From an uncultured Pelagibacteraceae bacterium (GTDB lineage: Bacteria; Pseudomonadota; Alphaproteobacteria; Pelagibacterales; Pelagibacteraceae): a stretch of DNA of 64,000 nt. The stretch is taken from NCBI GenBank assembly GCA_902597175.1, contig CACJWN010000002.1, forward strand, positions 1 to 64,000. The letters are read 5' to 3'. Each line of letters opens with the position of its first letter. Within the stretch, counting starts at the first letter, position 1. Both the position numbers and the translations under genes were made by a program. Shown one piece after another: positions 23,578 through 39,522 of this stretch. A model generated the notes under the pieces. That model was given only the letters and a program-made list of their open reading frames with translations, made no database searches and was not told where the DNA came from.

Positions 23578-24352
23578 TTTTTTTAGCTATGCTTAAAAAT
23601 ATTTTAGAAATTTTGTGATCAGGTTTTGAATAAGTCAAAGGTTCTCCATTATCAGCCGAAGTTCTTAAGTCTTCATTTAAAGGTAAAAAACCTAAGAATT
23701 CTTTATCAAATTCTTTAGCAGTTTTTTCAACACCTCCTTCTCCAAAAATTTTATATTTTTTTCCATCATCACCTTCAAAAAAACTCATGTTATCTATAAG
23801 TCCTAAAATTTTTACTCCAGTTTTTTCAAACATTTGAATTCCCCTTTTTACATCTAATAAAGCAAGATCTTGAGGTGTAGAAACTATTATTGCCCCATCT
23901 ATTTTTACCTCTTGAACAAAAGTTAATTGAGTATCACCTGTCCCAGGCGGCATATCAATTACTATTACATCTCTATCTTTCCACAAAACCTTTTGGGTCA
24001 TTGTTTTAATTGCGCTAATAACCATTGGACCTCTCCACATCATCGGCGTTTGCTCATCAATCAGTAAGCCCATAGACATACATTGAACTTCAAATTTTTC
24101 TAAAGGTGTAATTGTTTTATTATCCTCACTCTTAGGTTTTTCGTTTAAATTCAAAAGTTTAGGCAAAGATGGTCCATAAACATCTGCATCAAGTATTCCA
24201 ATTTTTAATCCTAAATGTTGCAAGGCAAAAGCAAGATTTATTGCTACCGTGGATTTACCAACCCCACCTTTTGCACTTGAAACCATTATAGCGAACTTCG
24301 TGCCTTTAATTGGCGATTTAACAAATTGTTTTGGGGGAGGTTTTTGGCTCAT
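23558..24352 (-). CDS. mrp: Mrp/ApbC/NBP35-family Fe-S carrier ATPase
   Basis: [17 protein letters not shown] deviant Walker [14 protein letters not shown]. Confidence 0.93.
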   Translation of the reverse strand: MSQKPPPKQFVKSPIKGTKFAIMVSSAKGGVGKSTVAINLAFALQHLGLKIGILDADVYGPSLPKLLNLNEKPKSEDNKTITPLEKFEVQCMSMGLLIDEQTPMMWRGPMVISAIKTMTQKVLWKDRDVIVIDMPPGTGDTQLTFVQEVKIDGAIIVSTPQDLALLDVKRGIQMFEKTGVKILGLIDNMSFFEGDDGKKYKIFGEGGVEKTAKEFDKEFLGFLPLNEDLRTSADNGEPLTYSKPDHKISKIFLSIAKKIKQSFL

Positions 24353-24435
24353 GTTTCAGTTTTATCAAATGTTTTAGACATTATAGCGCTCCTTCTTAAC
24401 TTGTTTTTAGGATAAAAGTCACTATATAAAGTGAC

Positions 24436-25551
24436 ATGAGTTTTAAAGATAAGATTTTAAACAACCAATCACCATGGGGAGCACCTCCAGGTGGAGACGG
24501 AGGAAGAGGTTCGCCTGGTGGAAATGGATCAGGATCTAGACAAGACCCGCCTAGCCTTGACGATGTTATAAAAAACTTTCAAAAAACCATTAATAAGTTT
24601 TCTGGTGGAAAATCAGGTGGATCTCGACCAATAATTATAGGTTTAATTATTATAGCATTACTTTATGTTGCAAGTGGTCTTTACAGAGTTTTACCAGATG
24701 AACAAGGTGTAGTTTTAAGATTTGGTAAATATGTAAATACTACTCAACCAGGATTACATTATCATTTCCCAACACCTTTTGAGAGAGTATTAACTCCTAA
24801 AGTAACTAAAGTTAACAGAGTGGATGTTGGTTTCAGGCCAGCAAGTGATACAGGCAGATCATCCGGAGTTGGAAACGTCCCAGAGGAAAGTTTAATGTTA
24901 ACGGGTGACGAAAATATAGTGGATATTAACTACTCAGTTTTTTGGGTAATCAAAGACGCACAAAAATTTTTATTTAACATTCAAAGTCCAGTTGAAACAG
25001 TTAAAGCTGCCTCAGAGACTGCAATGAGAGAAGTAATCGCAAAAAATAATATTCAAAATATTTTAACCGAAGGAAGATCTAAAATAGAAGTTGAGGTTCA
25101 AGAAATAGCTCAACTAATTTTAGATGAGTATGGTTCAGGTATACAATTAACTCAGGTACAAACACAACAGGCGGACCCACCTGAACAAGTTATAGATGCA
25201 TTTAGGGATGTACAAGCCGCTAGAGCAGACAGAGAAAGATCAAAGAACGAAGCCGAGGCGTACGCTAACGATGTTATACCAAGAGCTCGAGGTGAAGCTG
25301 AGCAAGTTTTACAACAAGCAGAAGCATATAAGAAAGAGGTTGTTGCGAAAGCTGAGGGTGAGGCTAGCAGATTTTTAGCTATATATAATGAATATAAAGA
25401 TGCAAAAGAAGTTACTCAAGAGAGAATGTATTTAGAAACAATGGAAAAAGTTTTAGCAGATATCGATAAAGTAATTATAGATAAAGAATCTGGTTCAGGA
25501 GTTGTTCCTTATCTACCACTACCAGAATTAAAAAAAGGGAGTAATAATTAA
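24436..25551 (+). CDS. hflK: FtsH modulator HflK
   Basis: Gly-rich N-terminus, TM, SPFH domain; next to hflC. Confidence 0.93.
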   Translation: MSFKDKILNNQSPWGAPPGGDGGRGSPGGNGSGSRQDPPSLDDVIKNFQKTINKFSGGKSGGSRPIIIGLIIIALLYVASGLYRVLPDEQGVVLRFGKYVNTTQPGLHYHFPTPFERVLTPKVTKVNRVDVGFRPASDTGRSSGVGNVPEESLMLTGDENIVDINYSVFWVIKDAQKFLFNIQSPVETVKAASETAMREVIAKNNIQNILTEGRSKIEVEVQEIAQLILDEYGSGIQLTQVQTQQADPPEQVIDAFRDVQAARADRERSKNEAEAYANDVIPRARGEAEQVLQQAEAYKKEVVAKAEGEASRFLAIYNEYKDAKEVTQERMYLETMEKVLADIDKVIIDKESGSGVVPYLPLPELKKGSNN

Positions 25552-26426
25552 TGAGAGGCGTTAAATTTATAGTTCCTACAATAATTTTAATTGGTGTAGT
25601 GATTTTCCAGTCTTTATTTATTGTACAAGAAATTAGCCAAGCAATTGTTCTTCAATTTGGTGATCCTAAAAAAATTGTTACTAAAGCTGGTTTAAATTTT
25701 AAATTACCTTTCATTCAAAACGTTGTCTATTTAGATAAAAGAATTTTAAATCTAGACAATGATCCCGAAGAAGTTATTGCTGCAGATCAAAAAAGATTAA
25801 TTGTTGACGCTTTTGCAAGATTTAAAATTGTAGACCCTTTAAAATTTTACATTTCAGTTGGAAACGAAAGAGTAGCAAGATCTAGGTTATCTACAATTAT
25901 AAATTCTAGAATCAGAGGTGTATTAGGAACACAAGAATTGGCTACATTATTATCTACAGATAGAGCAAGACAAATGCAGATAATCCAATCTCAAGTAAAT
26001 GAGGAGGCACAGAATTTTGGAATTAATATAGTTGACGTGCGAATAAAAAGAGCTGATTTACCTCCAGCAAATAGTGAAGCGATTTATAAAAGAATGCAAA
26101 CTGAAAGAGAGAGGGAAGCTAAAGAATTTAGAGCACAAGGTGCAGAGATAGCTCAAAAAATTAGATCAACAGCAGATAAAGACGTAACCGTAATCTTAGC
26201 TCAAGCGAATAAAAAATCAGAAATTATGAAAGGTGAAGGTGATGGCCTAAGAAATAAAATTTTTGCCGATGCGTTCGGAAGAGATCCACAGTTTTTTGCT
26301 TTTTACAGAGCAATGCAAGCATATGAAAAGGCTTTAATTGGAGGCGAGACATCACTCGTTTTATCACCTGATAGTGAATTTTTTAAGTTTTTTGGTAAGT
26401 CTGTGAAGCCTGCTATAAAAAGGTAA
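25551..26426 (+). CDS. hflC: FtsH modulator HflC
   Basis: SPFH/band-7 protein, VDVRIKRADLP motif, hflK-hflC overlap. Confidence 0.93.
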   Translation: MRGVKFIVPTIILIGVVIFQSLFIVQEISQAIVLQFGDPKKIVTKAGLNFKLPFIQNVVYLDKRILNLDNDPEEVIAADQKRLIVDAFARFKIVDPLKFYISVGNERVARSRLSTIINSRIRGVLGTQELATLLSTDRARQMQIIQSQVNEEAQNFGINIVDVRIKRADLPPANSEAIYKRMQTEREREAKEFRAQGAEIAQKIRSTADKDVTVILAQANKKSEIMKGEGDGLRNKIFADAFGRDPQFFAFYRAMQAYEKALIGGETSLVLSPDSEFFKFFGKSVKPAIKR

Positions 26427-26441
26427 GAATTTAAAATATTT

Positions 26442-26627
26442 GTGAGTGAGTTTATTATCGCAATTGGATTAATTTTTTTTGTGGAAGGTCTGTTTTTAGC
26501 CATTTTCCCGTCAAGAATTAAAAGCATATTAGAATTAATTAAAAATACGCCTGAGAATAAATTAAGAATTTTAGGAATTTTTTTTTTGATTACCGGTTTT
26601 TTAATAATTTGGTATATAAAAAGTTAG
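26442..26627 (+). CDS. DUF2065 small membrane protein (GTG start)
   Basis: 61 aa, two TM segments, between hflC and degP as in other alphaproteobacteria. Confidence 0.75.
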   Translation: MSEFIIAIGLIFFVEGLFLAIFPSRIKSILELIKNTPENKLRILGIFFLITGFLIIWYIKS

Positions 26628-28031
26628 ATGAAATTAATAAGTAAAACATTATTTTTTTTAATTGTAATTAATTTTTCTTTTGTACATTCAAAACCTGTTC
26701 CAGATTCATTTGCGGATTTAGCAGATAAACTAATGCCATCCGTTGTGAATATTTCTACAACTCAAACAGTTAGAACAACTACAAATCAATTTCCTTTCCA
26801 ATTCCCTCCAGGATCACCATTTGGTGAAATGTTTAAAGATTTTGAAAGACCTACAGAGAGAAAAGCTTCTTCGCTAGGTTCAGGATTTATTATTGATACA
26901 AAAGGAACAGTTGTAACTAATAATCATGTAATCTCTGGAGCTGATGATATTTTAGTTAGGGTAGGAGATAAAGAATACAAAGCCAACGTAGTTGGCGCAG
27001 ATCCTTATATGGATATTGCAGTTTTAAAAATGGAAACTAGAGATCAATTTAAGCCAGTAAGCTTTGGTGACTCTGATAAAGCAAGGGTTGGAGATTGGGC
27101 TGTTGCGATTGGAAATCCTTTTGGTTTAGGAGGATCGGTAACAGCTGGAATCATATCTGCAAGAAACAGAGATATTAATCTTACAAGATATGACGATTTC
27201 ATTCAAACTGATGCTTCTATAAATCAAGGTAACTCAGGTGGACCTTTGTTTAATCTTAAAGGAGAAGTAATTGGGATCAACACTGCAATTATTGCTCCGG
27301 GCCAATCTGGCTCAATTGGAATAGGATTTGCTATACCAGCTAATGCAGCGTCAAACGTAATTAACCAACTAATAAAATTTGGAGAAACTAAAAGAGGTTG
27401 GTTAGGAGTTCGAATTCAAGAGGTTACAAAAGAAATAGCCGAGGTTGAAAAACTCAAAAAACCTCAAGGTGCTTTGGTTGCTAGCGTGGGTGAAAATAGT
27501 CCCGCAGATAAAGCAGGAATAAAAGCAGGCGATATAATTTTAAATTTTGATGGAAAAAAAATTGATACGATGAGAACTCTACCAAAAGTCGTTGCCTCTA
27601 CAGAGGTTGGAAAAAGTGTAGAGCTAAAAATTTGGAGAAACAAAAGGCTTATATCTAAAAGATTAGTTCTTGGACGACTTGAATCTTCTGAAGAATTTAA
27701 AGATAAGAAAACAAAAACAGTAAAAAAAGTTGTAGATATTGATAAATTAAAAATAGCTGTAAGAGATATAAATAGCGAGGACATTACCTCTAGGAATTTA
27801 AATAAAAAAACTTCTGGTGTAGTAATTACAGAAATTTCTAACAGAAGCCCGCTAAAAAATCTTTTGAGCGTAAATGATATAATAATTGAAGTTCAAAAGT
27901 CTCCAATAAAATCGACCTCAGATTTAAAAAAGTTAGTTGATAGTTTTTTTACAAAAGGTGAGAAAACATTACTATTAACAGTCATAAATAAAAACAATCA
28001 AAGACGTTACCTAGGCGTTAAAATAAATTAG
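26628..28031 (+). CDS. DegP/HtrA-family periplasmic serine protease with PDZ domains
   Basis: Signal peptide, TNNHVISGAD, DASINQGNSGGPLFN catalytic motif, PDZ repeats. Confidence 0.93.
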   Translation: MKLISKTLFFLIVINFSFVHSKPVPDSFADLADKLMPSVVNISTTQTVRTTTNQFPFQFPPGSPFGEMFKDFERPTERKASSLGSGFIIDTKGTVVTNNHVISGADDILVRVGDKEYKANVVGADPYMDIAVLKMETRDQFKPVSFGDSDKARVGDWAVAIGNPFGLGGSVTAGIISARNRDINLTRYDDFIQTDASINQGNSGGPLFNLKGEVIGINTAIIAPGQSGSIGIGFAIPANAASNVINQLIKFGETKRGWLGVRIQEVTKEIAEVEKLKKPQGALVASVGENSPADKAGIKAGDIILNFDGKKIDTMRTLPKVVASTEVGKSVELKIWRNKRLISKRLVLGRLESSEEFKDKKTKTVKKVVDIDKLKIAVRDINSEDITSRNLNKKTSGVVITEISNRSPLKNLLSVNDIIIEVQKSPIKSTSDLKKLVDSFFTKGEKTLLLTVINKNNQRRYLGVKIN

Positions 28032-28033
28032 TT

Positions 28034-28951
28034 TTGCTCAAAAAGTTAATACTCTTAGCAGGACCAACAGCTTCAGGAAAATCAAATTTAGCAATTAAAT
28101 TAGCGGAAAAAATAAATGGTGAAATTATAAATGCAGATAGTATGCAAGTTTTTAAAGAATTTTCTATTTTATCTTCAAGACCAACTTTAGCTCAAACTAG
28201 AAAAATTCAACACCATCTTTATGGAATTATTTCAGTTAAAAAACATTTTTCAGCTGGCGATTGGTTAAAAGAAGTAAAAAAAAAGATTAATATTTGTAAA
28301 AAAAAAAAGAAAGTGCCAATAATTGTTGGAGGTACTGGGCTTTACTTTAATATAATTACAAAGGGCATAAGTAAAATACCTGACATCGATACCAAAACCA
28401 GAAATAAAGTAAGAAACTTATTTAGAAAACTTGGTTATAAAAAATTTTATCATCAACTGCTCAAACTTGATCCAAAAATTAAAGGAAGAATACTTCGAAC
28501 AGACTCTCAAAGACTACAAAGAGCGTATGAAGTAAAACTTAAGACAAAAAAATCATTATATGATTGGTTTGTAAATACAAAATCTGATTTTTCGGATTTT
28601 GAAATAAAAAAAATTTTTATCGATATGCCTAGAGAGATATTACTGAAAAAAATCTCTCTAAGAACAGAAGAAATGTTTAAGAAAAAATGTATTAATGAAG
28701 TCAAAAGATTTAATGCTTTAAAAATAAACAAAACTTTATCATCAAATAAACTCATAGGCGTAAAGGAAATTAATGATTTTTTGAGCAATTCTATCTCTTT
28801 AGAGCAGTGCAAAGAACTTATAAATATAAAGACCAGACAATACGCAAAAAGACAAAATACTTGGGCCAGAGGTCATATGAAGAATTGGAATAAGCTATAT
28901 TCGAAAAATTTCTCAAATCTTTTAAAAAAATCATTAAAAGTTGTAAGCTAA
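28034..28951 (+). CDS. miaA: tRNA dimethylallyltransferase MiaA (TTG start)
   Basis: LAGPTASGKSNLAIKLAE, NADSMQVF, GGTGLYFN. Confidence 0.93.
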   Translation: MLKKLILLAGPTASGKSNLAIKLAEKINGEIINADSMQVFKEFSILSSRPTLAQTRKIQHHLYGIISVKKHFSAGDWLKEVKKKINICKKKKKVPIIVGGTGLYFNIITKGISKIPDIDTKTRNKVRNLFRKLGYKKFYHQLLKLDPKIKGRILRTDSQRLQRAYEVKLKTKKSLYDWFVNTKSDFSDFEIKKIFIDMPREILLKKISLRTEEMFKKKCINEVKRFNALKINKTLSSNKLIGVKEINDFLSNSISLEQCKELINIKTRQYAKRQNTWARGHMKNWNKLYSKNFSNLLKKSLKVVS

Positions 28952-28988
28952 AACTTGACGCAACTCATTTCTAGGCTAGATTGTATAT

Positions 28989-30754
28989 ATGCCAAAATTA
29001 TTGAGTGGAGCAGAAATTGTATTTAAAGTACTGGAGGATCAAAAGGTAGAATATATTTTTGGTTATCCTGGTGGTGCGGTGTTACCAATTTATGATGAAC
29101 TAAAAAATCATAAATCAATAAAACATATTTTAGCCAGGCACGAGCAAGGCGCAGGACATTCAGCAGAGGGATACGCAAGGTCAAGTGGAAAGCCAGGAGT
29201 TTTATTAGTTACATCAGGACCTGGTGCTACAAATGCAGTAACAGCTCTTACAGATGCTTACATGGACTCAATTCCACTCGTTTGTATTTCTGGACAAGTA
29301 CCAACACACTTGATTGGTACTGATGCATTTCAAGAGTGTGATACAACTGGAATTACAAGACCATGTACAAAACATAATTGGTTAGTAAAAGATGTAAACG
29401 ATCTTTCTAAAATTTTACACTTAGCTTTCGAAGTTGCTACTACTGGTAGACCTGGTCCAGTCTTAGTTGATATTCCAAAAGATATACAATTTAAAAAAGG
29501 TAAATATAAATTTTTTAAAAATACTTTAAGAAAAAAACTTAATGGAAAAGCAACTCACAAATTATCTAATTCAGATTTAGATAAATTTATAGATCTGATT
29601 AAAAAGTCTTCTAAGCCTATTTTTTATACAGGAGGTGGAGTTATTAATTCTGGACCGGAAGCCAGTAAATATTTAAGAGAACTAGTTTCATTAACTGGTT
29701 TCCCAATTACTTCTACATTGCAAGGACTTGGAGCATATCCTGGAGACGATCCACAATTTCTAGGCATGCTTGGTATGCACGGAACTTATGAAGCAAACAA
29801 TGCAATGCATGATTGTGACTTAATGATAAATATTGGAGCAAGGTTTGATGATAGAATTACAGGTAAAGTGGATGAATTTTCACCAGGCTCGAAAAAAATT
29901 CACGTCGATATTGATCCATCCTCAATAGGAAAAAATATAAAAGTTGATCTTGCAATCATCAGTGATGTCACCGAACTATTAAAATCTTTAATTAAGAGAT
30001 TTAAAGAGAAAAATAAGAACTTTTTGAACTCTAATAAACAAAAAACGTCAAAATGGTGGGAACAAATTGGGAAGTGGAGAGAAAAAAAATCTTTAAACTT
30101 CATTAATAGTGATAAGATTATCAAACCTCAACATGCTGTACAGAGATTATATGAATTAACAAAAAATCAAGATACCTTTATTACTACTGAGGTAGGCCAG
30201 CATCAAATGTGGGCAGCCCAACATTATAAGTTTAATAAGCCTAATAGATGGATGACATCTGGAGGTTTAGGGACAATGGGGTATGGGCTTCCAGCTGCAA
30301 TCGGTGTTCAAATTGCAAATCCTGGAAAGCTAGTTGTTGACATCGCAGGAGAAGCATCCGTTTTGATGACAATGCAAGAAATGTCTACTGCTGTGCAATA
30401 CAGATTACCAATTAAAATATTTATTTTAAATAATGAATACATGGGAATGGTTAGACAATGGCAAGAGCTTTTACATGAAAAGAATTATTCTGAAAGCTAT
30501 ACAGCCGCTTTACCAGACTTTGTTAAACTTGCAGAGTCTTATGGTTGTGTTGGTATTAGAGCGAAAACACCAAGTGAGTTAGATGAAAAGATTAAAGAAA
30601 TGATTAGTATTGATAGGCCGGTGATATTTGACTGTGTGGTTGATAAAGCAGAAAATTGTTTCCCGATGATACCTTCAGGTAAACCACATAATCAGATGAT
30701 TTTAGGACCTGAAGAAGAAGAAGAAATTTCTGATGAAGGGAAAGTTTTAGTTTA

Positions 30755-30755
<1 letters not shown>
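28989..30755 (+). CDS. ilvB: Acetolactate synthase large subunit
   Basis: TPP enzyme; FGYPGGAVLPIYD, ARHEQGAGHSAEGYAR, NNEYMGMVRQWQ. Confidence 0.95.
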
Positions 30756-32325
<1,570 letters not shown>

Positions 32326-32422
32326 CCCAAACTGAGTCTAAAACACTAACTTGAACTACTTAATTATTTGCAAATTCTAGCTTTGATTGTAATATGAGTA
32401 GCTTTAAATTTTTTACAAAGAT

Positions 32423-35030
<2,608 letters not shown>

Positions 35031-35049
35031 TTTATCTACAGATGAATAG

Positions 35050-35895
35050 ATGTCAGTTAGTAGAGATGATTTTAGTATAGCTTTTCGCTCCGCCCTTCTT
35101 CAAAGAGGAGGTGCACAAAAATTTTCTGTTCTATCGCTGATATTTTTAGCATTAATTATTTTTTTTCTAGATGTTTATGGAGCAAAGTTTACAAAACCTG
35201 TAAGAGGTTTTTTAAACGATGTAGTTTATCGAATAACTTTTTTAGCTTCTGCACCAACTAGATTCTTTCCTCAAGCAAGTAAAGATCTTACTAGTTATTT
35301 TAATGTCAAAACAGAAAATGAAAGATTAAAAGCAGAGATAGAAAAATATAAATCACTTGAACTTAATGTGGAATTTTTATCAGATGAAAATAAAAACTTA
35401 CAAAAAATTTTGGAAACAGAGTACTTTAATAAAAATCTCAGTAATATTGTATTGGCCAAAGTTTTAGTAGATAAAAATAGTCCTTTTTTAAAATCAATTA
35501 TAATTAATAAAGGCACCAGAACAGGTATTCTGAAGGGTATGCCGGTAACTCATAATAACTACCTAGTAGGAAGAATAGTTGAAACAAATTATCTATCTTC
35601 AAGAGTTTTGTTATTGAATGATTTAAATAGTCGAATTCCTGTTACACTTGATCAAGGTGCACAAGCAATACTTTCAGGTAGTGGGAAAAATAATCCAATA
35701 TTAGAATATTTACCAGAAGATTATAAAATTATTGATGAGATAAATGTATTTGCCTCAGGTAAAGATGGAATATTTTCACCAGGCACTCCAATCGGAATGA
35801 CTAATTTAGATGGTGAAGTTGAATTGTTTGTTGATCCAAATCAACTTTCTTTTGTAACAGTTAATTTGAGTGTTCAAAATGCAGGTAAATTATAA
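35050..35895 (+). CDS. mreC: Rod shape-determining protein MreC
   Basis: TM, coiled coil, beta domain (INKGTRTGILKGMPV); follows mreB. Confidence 0.9.
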   Translation: MSVSRDDFSIAFRSALLQRGGAQKFSVLSLIFLALIIFFLDVYGAKFTKPVRGFLNDVVYRITFLASAPTRFFPQASKDLTSYFNVKTENERLKAEIEKYKSLELNVEFLSDENKNLQKILETEYFNKNLSNIVLAKVLVDKNSPFLKSIIINKGTRTGILKGMPVTHNNYLVGRIVETNYLSSRVLLLNDLNSRIPVTLDQGAQAILSGSGKNNPILEYLPEDYKIIDEINVFASGKDGIFSPGTPIGMTNLDGEVELFVDPNQLSFVTVNLSVQNAGKL

Positions 35896-36407
35896 TGGCA
35901 AAACACTCTCTATTTTATAAAATTTACAATGCTGGACCAATATTACTTTTGTATTATCTTTGTATTAGTGAAGTAGACACAAATCTTGAAAAAGTATTTG
36001 AAATTTTTACTCTTAATTTTCAAATTATTCTAATTTATTTTTGGGTTTTAAAAAGACCAGAGATAATGGCTAATGGGCATATCTTTTTGGCAGGTTTAAT
36101 AAATGATGTGGTTATGGGTTATCCTTTAGGTATAAGCTCATTATCTTATTTAATTATCATTTTTGTAGGGACCTATGTGAGAAATAAAAGCGTGAATACA
36201 ACCATAGCATCAGATTGGTTTACTTTTTTAATGGCGATGATATTTTCAAATCTGTTATTTTTTTCTCTTTTAAATAATTTTTCAGATTTAGAATTTAGTT
36301 ACTCAAAAATTGGCTATAACATGTTTTTTACTCTTTTTATGTTTCCAATATTTTGGTTATTGTTCAACATTTATCAGATGTCACTAATAGGAAGCCGTGA
36401 TGCTTAA
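35895..36407 (+). CDS. mreD: Rod shape-determining protein MreD
   Basis: Multi-TM protein between mreC and mrdA; GLINDVVMGYPLG. Confidence 0.8.
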   Translation: MAKHSLFYKIYNAGPILLLYYLCISEVDTNLEKVFEIFTLNFQIILIYFWVLKRPEIMANGHIFLAGLINDVVMGYPLGISSLSYLIIIFVGTYVRNKSVNTTIASDWFTFLMAMIFSNLLFFSLLNNFSDLEFSYSKIGYNMFFTLFMFPIFWLLFNIYQMSLIGSRDA

Positions 36408-38334
36408 TCAAAGTTCAGGTAATACAGTAATTAAATCAAAGTTAATTGGTCGTAGAATGTTTTTGCTTACCGCAGCTAAAGCAGTGGTAATGGTAGGCAT
36501 TATTGGTAGATTAGTTTCTTTACAGATTAACGAAAGATCAAAATATAAAACTTTATCTGATAAAAACAGGTTCAGAGAGTGGAAACTGGCACCTGAAAGA
36601 GGAGTAATAAAAGACTTTTTCGATAAAGAAATAGCATCAAATGAGCAAGTTTACCAGGTACACCTTATACCTGAAAATTCTAAAGATATAGAAAAACTTT
36701 TTGTAAGATTAAAAACAATTCTAAATTTAACAGATAAAAGATTGTTTTATTTAAAAAGAGTTATAGCCAAACAGAAACCGTGGGAGCCTATAATTGTTTC
36801 AGATAATATAACCTGGTCAGAATTTTCAAGATTAAATTTATTTTTACACGAATTAGAGGGAGTTAAGCCAGTTGTATCGGTTGCTAGAATGTATCCAGAT
36901 AACTCTTCAGCTCATATTTTAGGTTATGTTTCACAAGTAAGCGCAAAAGATCTTGAAACGAAAAAATACTTAAAAGATTTACATGTGCCTGGTATGAGTG
37001 TTGGAAAAACTGGACTAGAAAGAAAACTCGATGAAAAGATTATCGGTAAAATAGGATTTCAAAGATATGAAGTAAATGCTTTTGGAAAAAGAGTAAAACA
37101 AATTCAAATTAACGAAGGCCAAGCAGGAGCAAGTTATAAAACTACATTGGATTTTGAAGTTCAAAAATACACAAGCGAACTTTTAAAAGATAAGGCAGCA
37201 GCAGTATGTGTCATGGATGTGTTTAATGGAGATATAGTATCCATGGTATCTTCTCCTACTTTTGAGCCAAATGAATTTGTTCATGGCTTAGAAAAAAAGT
37301 ATTGGAATAGTCTTATTAAAAATGAATTAAGACCTTTAACAAACAAAACAATTTCAGGGTTATATCCGCCAGGTTCAACTATCAAAACTTTGGTTGCACT
37401 TAGCGCTTTAGAGAACGGAGTTATTAAACCTTTAGATACATTTAGATGCAAAGGTAAAATTGAACTTTATGGAGAAAAATTTCACTGTTGGGAAAAAGAA
37501 GGTCATGGAATAGTAAATTTGAGAAAAGGAATAAAAAGATCATGTGATGTTTATTTTTATGAAGTCGCCAGAAAATTGGGAGTTGATCGTCTATCTGAAA
37601 CAGCGAAAAATTTCGGATTGGGAAAAAAAGTACTTGATGGCTTCATAGAGGAAAGAGCAGGAGTTGTTCCTAATACTAAATGGAAGAAGAAGTTTATTGG
37701 ACAAAATTGGTATCTCGGAGAGACACTCCATTCTGGAATTGGTCAGGGTTATTTTCAAAGTACACCTTTACAATTATGTTTGATGACAGCCCAAATAGCT
37801 AATGGAGGATTTGAAATTAAACCAAGAATAATTTTTGACGAAAAAAATAATAGATTGAGAGATTATATTAAATATAAAAATGAAAATCCAAATGATCCAT
37901 TGCCCACAGATCTTTTGCTATCAAATTTTGAATTAAAACCTTTATTTAAAAATCAAGAGCATATAAATTTAATTAAAGATGCAATGTTTTCATCTTCAAA
38001 TGAACCTGGAGGAACTTCTTATAGACATCGGTGGGAAAACAAAAAATTTACGTTTGCAGGCAAGACAGGATCATCTCAAATAAAAAGATTTACAGAAGCG
38101 CAGCGAGAAGCGGAGGTTAAACAAGAAAGTCTTCCTTATAAAGATAGAGACCATGCTTTATTTGTAGCTTTTGCTCCTTACAATAATCCTCAGTACGCAA
38201 TAAGTGTTTTAGTAGAACATGGAGGATCAGGAGGTAAAGCTGCAGCTCCAATTGCAAAAAAAGTTATTAAAAAAGTATTAGAAAGACACGAATTAAGAAA
38301 AAAAATTAATAGTCTAATAGGAGAGTCTGTCTAA
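36397..38334 (+). CDS. mrdA: Penicillin-binding protein 2
   Basis: Transpeptidase SxxK region YPPGSTIKTL, KTGSSQ, mreBCD-mrdA-rodA synteny. Confidence 0.94.
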   Translation: MMLNQSSGNTVIKSKLIGRRMFLLTAAKAVVMVGIIGRLVSLQINERSKYKTLSDKNRFREWKLAPERGVIKDFFDKEIASNEQVYQVHLIPENSKDIEKLFVRLKTILNLTDKRLFYLKRVIAKQKPWEPIIVSDNITWSEFSRLNLFLHELEGVKPVVSVARMYPDNSSAHILGYVSQVSAKDLETKKYLKDLHVPGMSVGKTGLERKLDEKIIGKIGFQRYEVNAFGKRVKQIQINEGQAGASYKTTLDFEVQKYTSELLKDKAAAVCVMDVFNGDIVSMVSSPTFEPNEFVHGLEKKYWNSLIKNELRPLTNKTISGLYPPGSTIKTLVALSALENGVIKPLDTFRCKGKIELYGEKFHCWEKEGHGIVNLRKGIKRSCDVYFYEVARKLGVDRLSETAKNFGLGKKVLDGFIEERAGVVPNTKWKKKFIGQNWYLGETLHSGIGQGYFQSTPLQLCLMTAQIANGGFEIKPRIIFDEKNNRLRDYIKYKNENPNDPLPTDLLLSNFELKPLFKNQEHINLIKDAMFSSSNEPGGTSYRHRWENKKFTFAGKTGSSQIKRFTEAQREAEVKQESLPYKDRDHALFVAFAPYNNPQYAISVLVEHGGSGGKAAAPIAKKVIKKVLERHELRKKINSLIGESV

Positions 38335-39458
38335 TGTTTAGATCAAGATCAATTCAATCTTCTCTTAGTTTAAAAGATAAAATTCTTTCTATAGATTACA
38401 TTTTAGTATTCTCAATTTTTATACTTGGGCTTGTGAGCATTTTAGCTATGTATTCTACTGACGGAGGAGAATTTAAATATCATACCAATAGTCACATTCT
38501 AAGATTCTTTGTTTTTTTTGGAATGTTTTTTGTTGCTTCATTTATACAAATTAGATTTTGGCACAGCCAAAGCTATCTAATTTATATTTTATTTTTTATT
38601 TTATTACTTGGAGTAAAATACTTTGGTTTGACTTCGTCAGGTTCAAAACGATGGCTTGATTTGTACTTTATGAATCTTCAACCTTCTGAATTAATGAAAA
38701 TTGGACTAATTTTATTTTTAGCTAAATACTATCACAGAATTTCAATTGAAAATATTAACCAGGTTAGGTATTTATTTCTACCTGTTGTAGTACTTATTTC
38801 TCCAATAATTTTGGTTGCAACACAACCTGATCTAGGAACATCTTTATTAATCGCTGCTGGTGGAATAACGGTAGCTTGGTTAGCTGGGGTAAGGGTAAAA
38901 TTTTTTGCGATCTCTGGTTTTGCTTTTCTTGCTTTATTACCAATAGCTATTTCATTTTTAAAACCATATCAAAAGTCAAGAATATTAACTTTTTTAAATC
39001 CTGAAAGAGATCCGCTTGGTGCTGGATATCAAATCATTCAATCTAAAATTGCTATTGGTTCAGGCGGTTTGTTTGGAAAAGGTTTCTTACAAGGTTCACA
39101 AAGTTATTTAGATTATTTGCCAGAAAAACATACCGATTTTATATTTACCTTATTTTCTGAAGAATTTGGATTTTTTGGATCACTTTTCATTCTATTGCTT
39201 TATGCTCTGATAGTTTGGAGAATAGTTAAAATTGGAAACGTGACACGAAGTAACTTTGGTAAATTATATTGTTATAGCTTTGCAACGGCATTTTTCATTT
39301 ATGTTGTTGTAAATATGATGATGGTGCTAGGTTTACTTCCAATAGTTGGATCTCCATTGCCTATTATGTCTTATGGAGGATCCTCAATGATGGCTATAAT
39401 GTTAGGTTTAGGAATAGCAATGTCCTGTAAAATTTACAAAGATACCCCTGTAAATTAA
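38334..39458 (+). CDS. rodA: SEDS glycosyltransferase RodA
   Basis: SGSKRWLDL, TQPDLGTSLL, PIMSYGGSSMM. Confidence 0.94.
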   Translation: MFRSRSIQSSLSLKDKILSIDYILVFSIFILGLVSILAMYSTDGGEFKYHTNSHILRFFVFFGMFFVASFIQIRFWHSQSYLIYILFFILLLGVKYFGLTSSGSKRWLDLYFMNLQPSELMKIGLILFLAKYYHRISIENINQVRYLFLPVVVLISPIILVATQPDLGTSLLIAAGGITVAWLAGVRVKFFAISGFAFLALLPIAISFLKPYQKSRILTFLNPERDPLGAGYQIIQSKIAIGSGGLFGKGFLQGSQSYLDYLPEKHTDFIFTLFSEEFGFFGSLFILLLYALIVWRIVKIGNVTRSNFGKLYCYSFATAFFIYVVVNMMMVLGLLPIVGSPLPIMSYGGSSMMAIMLGLGIAMSCKIYKDTPVN

Positions 39459-39522
39459 ACCTATTTTGGTCAAATTTGATTTTATTATCATCTTGTATAA
39501 TATGTTGTTTGGTGGTTAATTT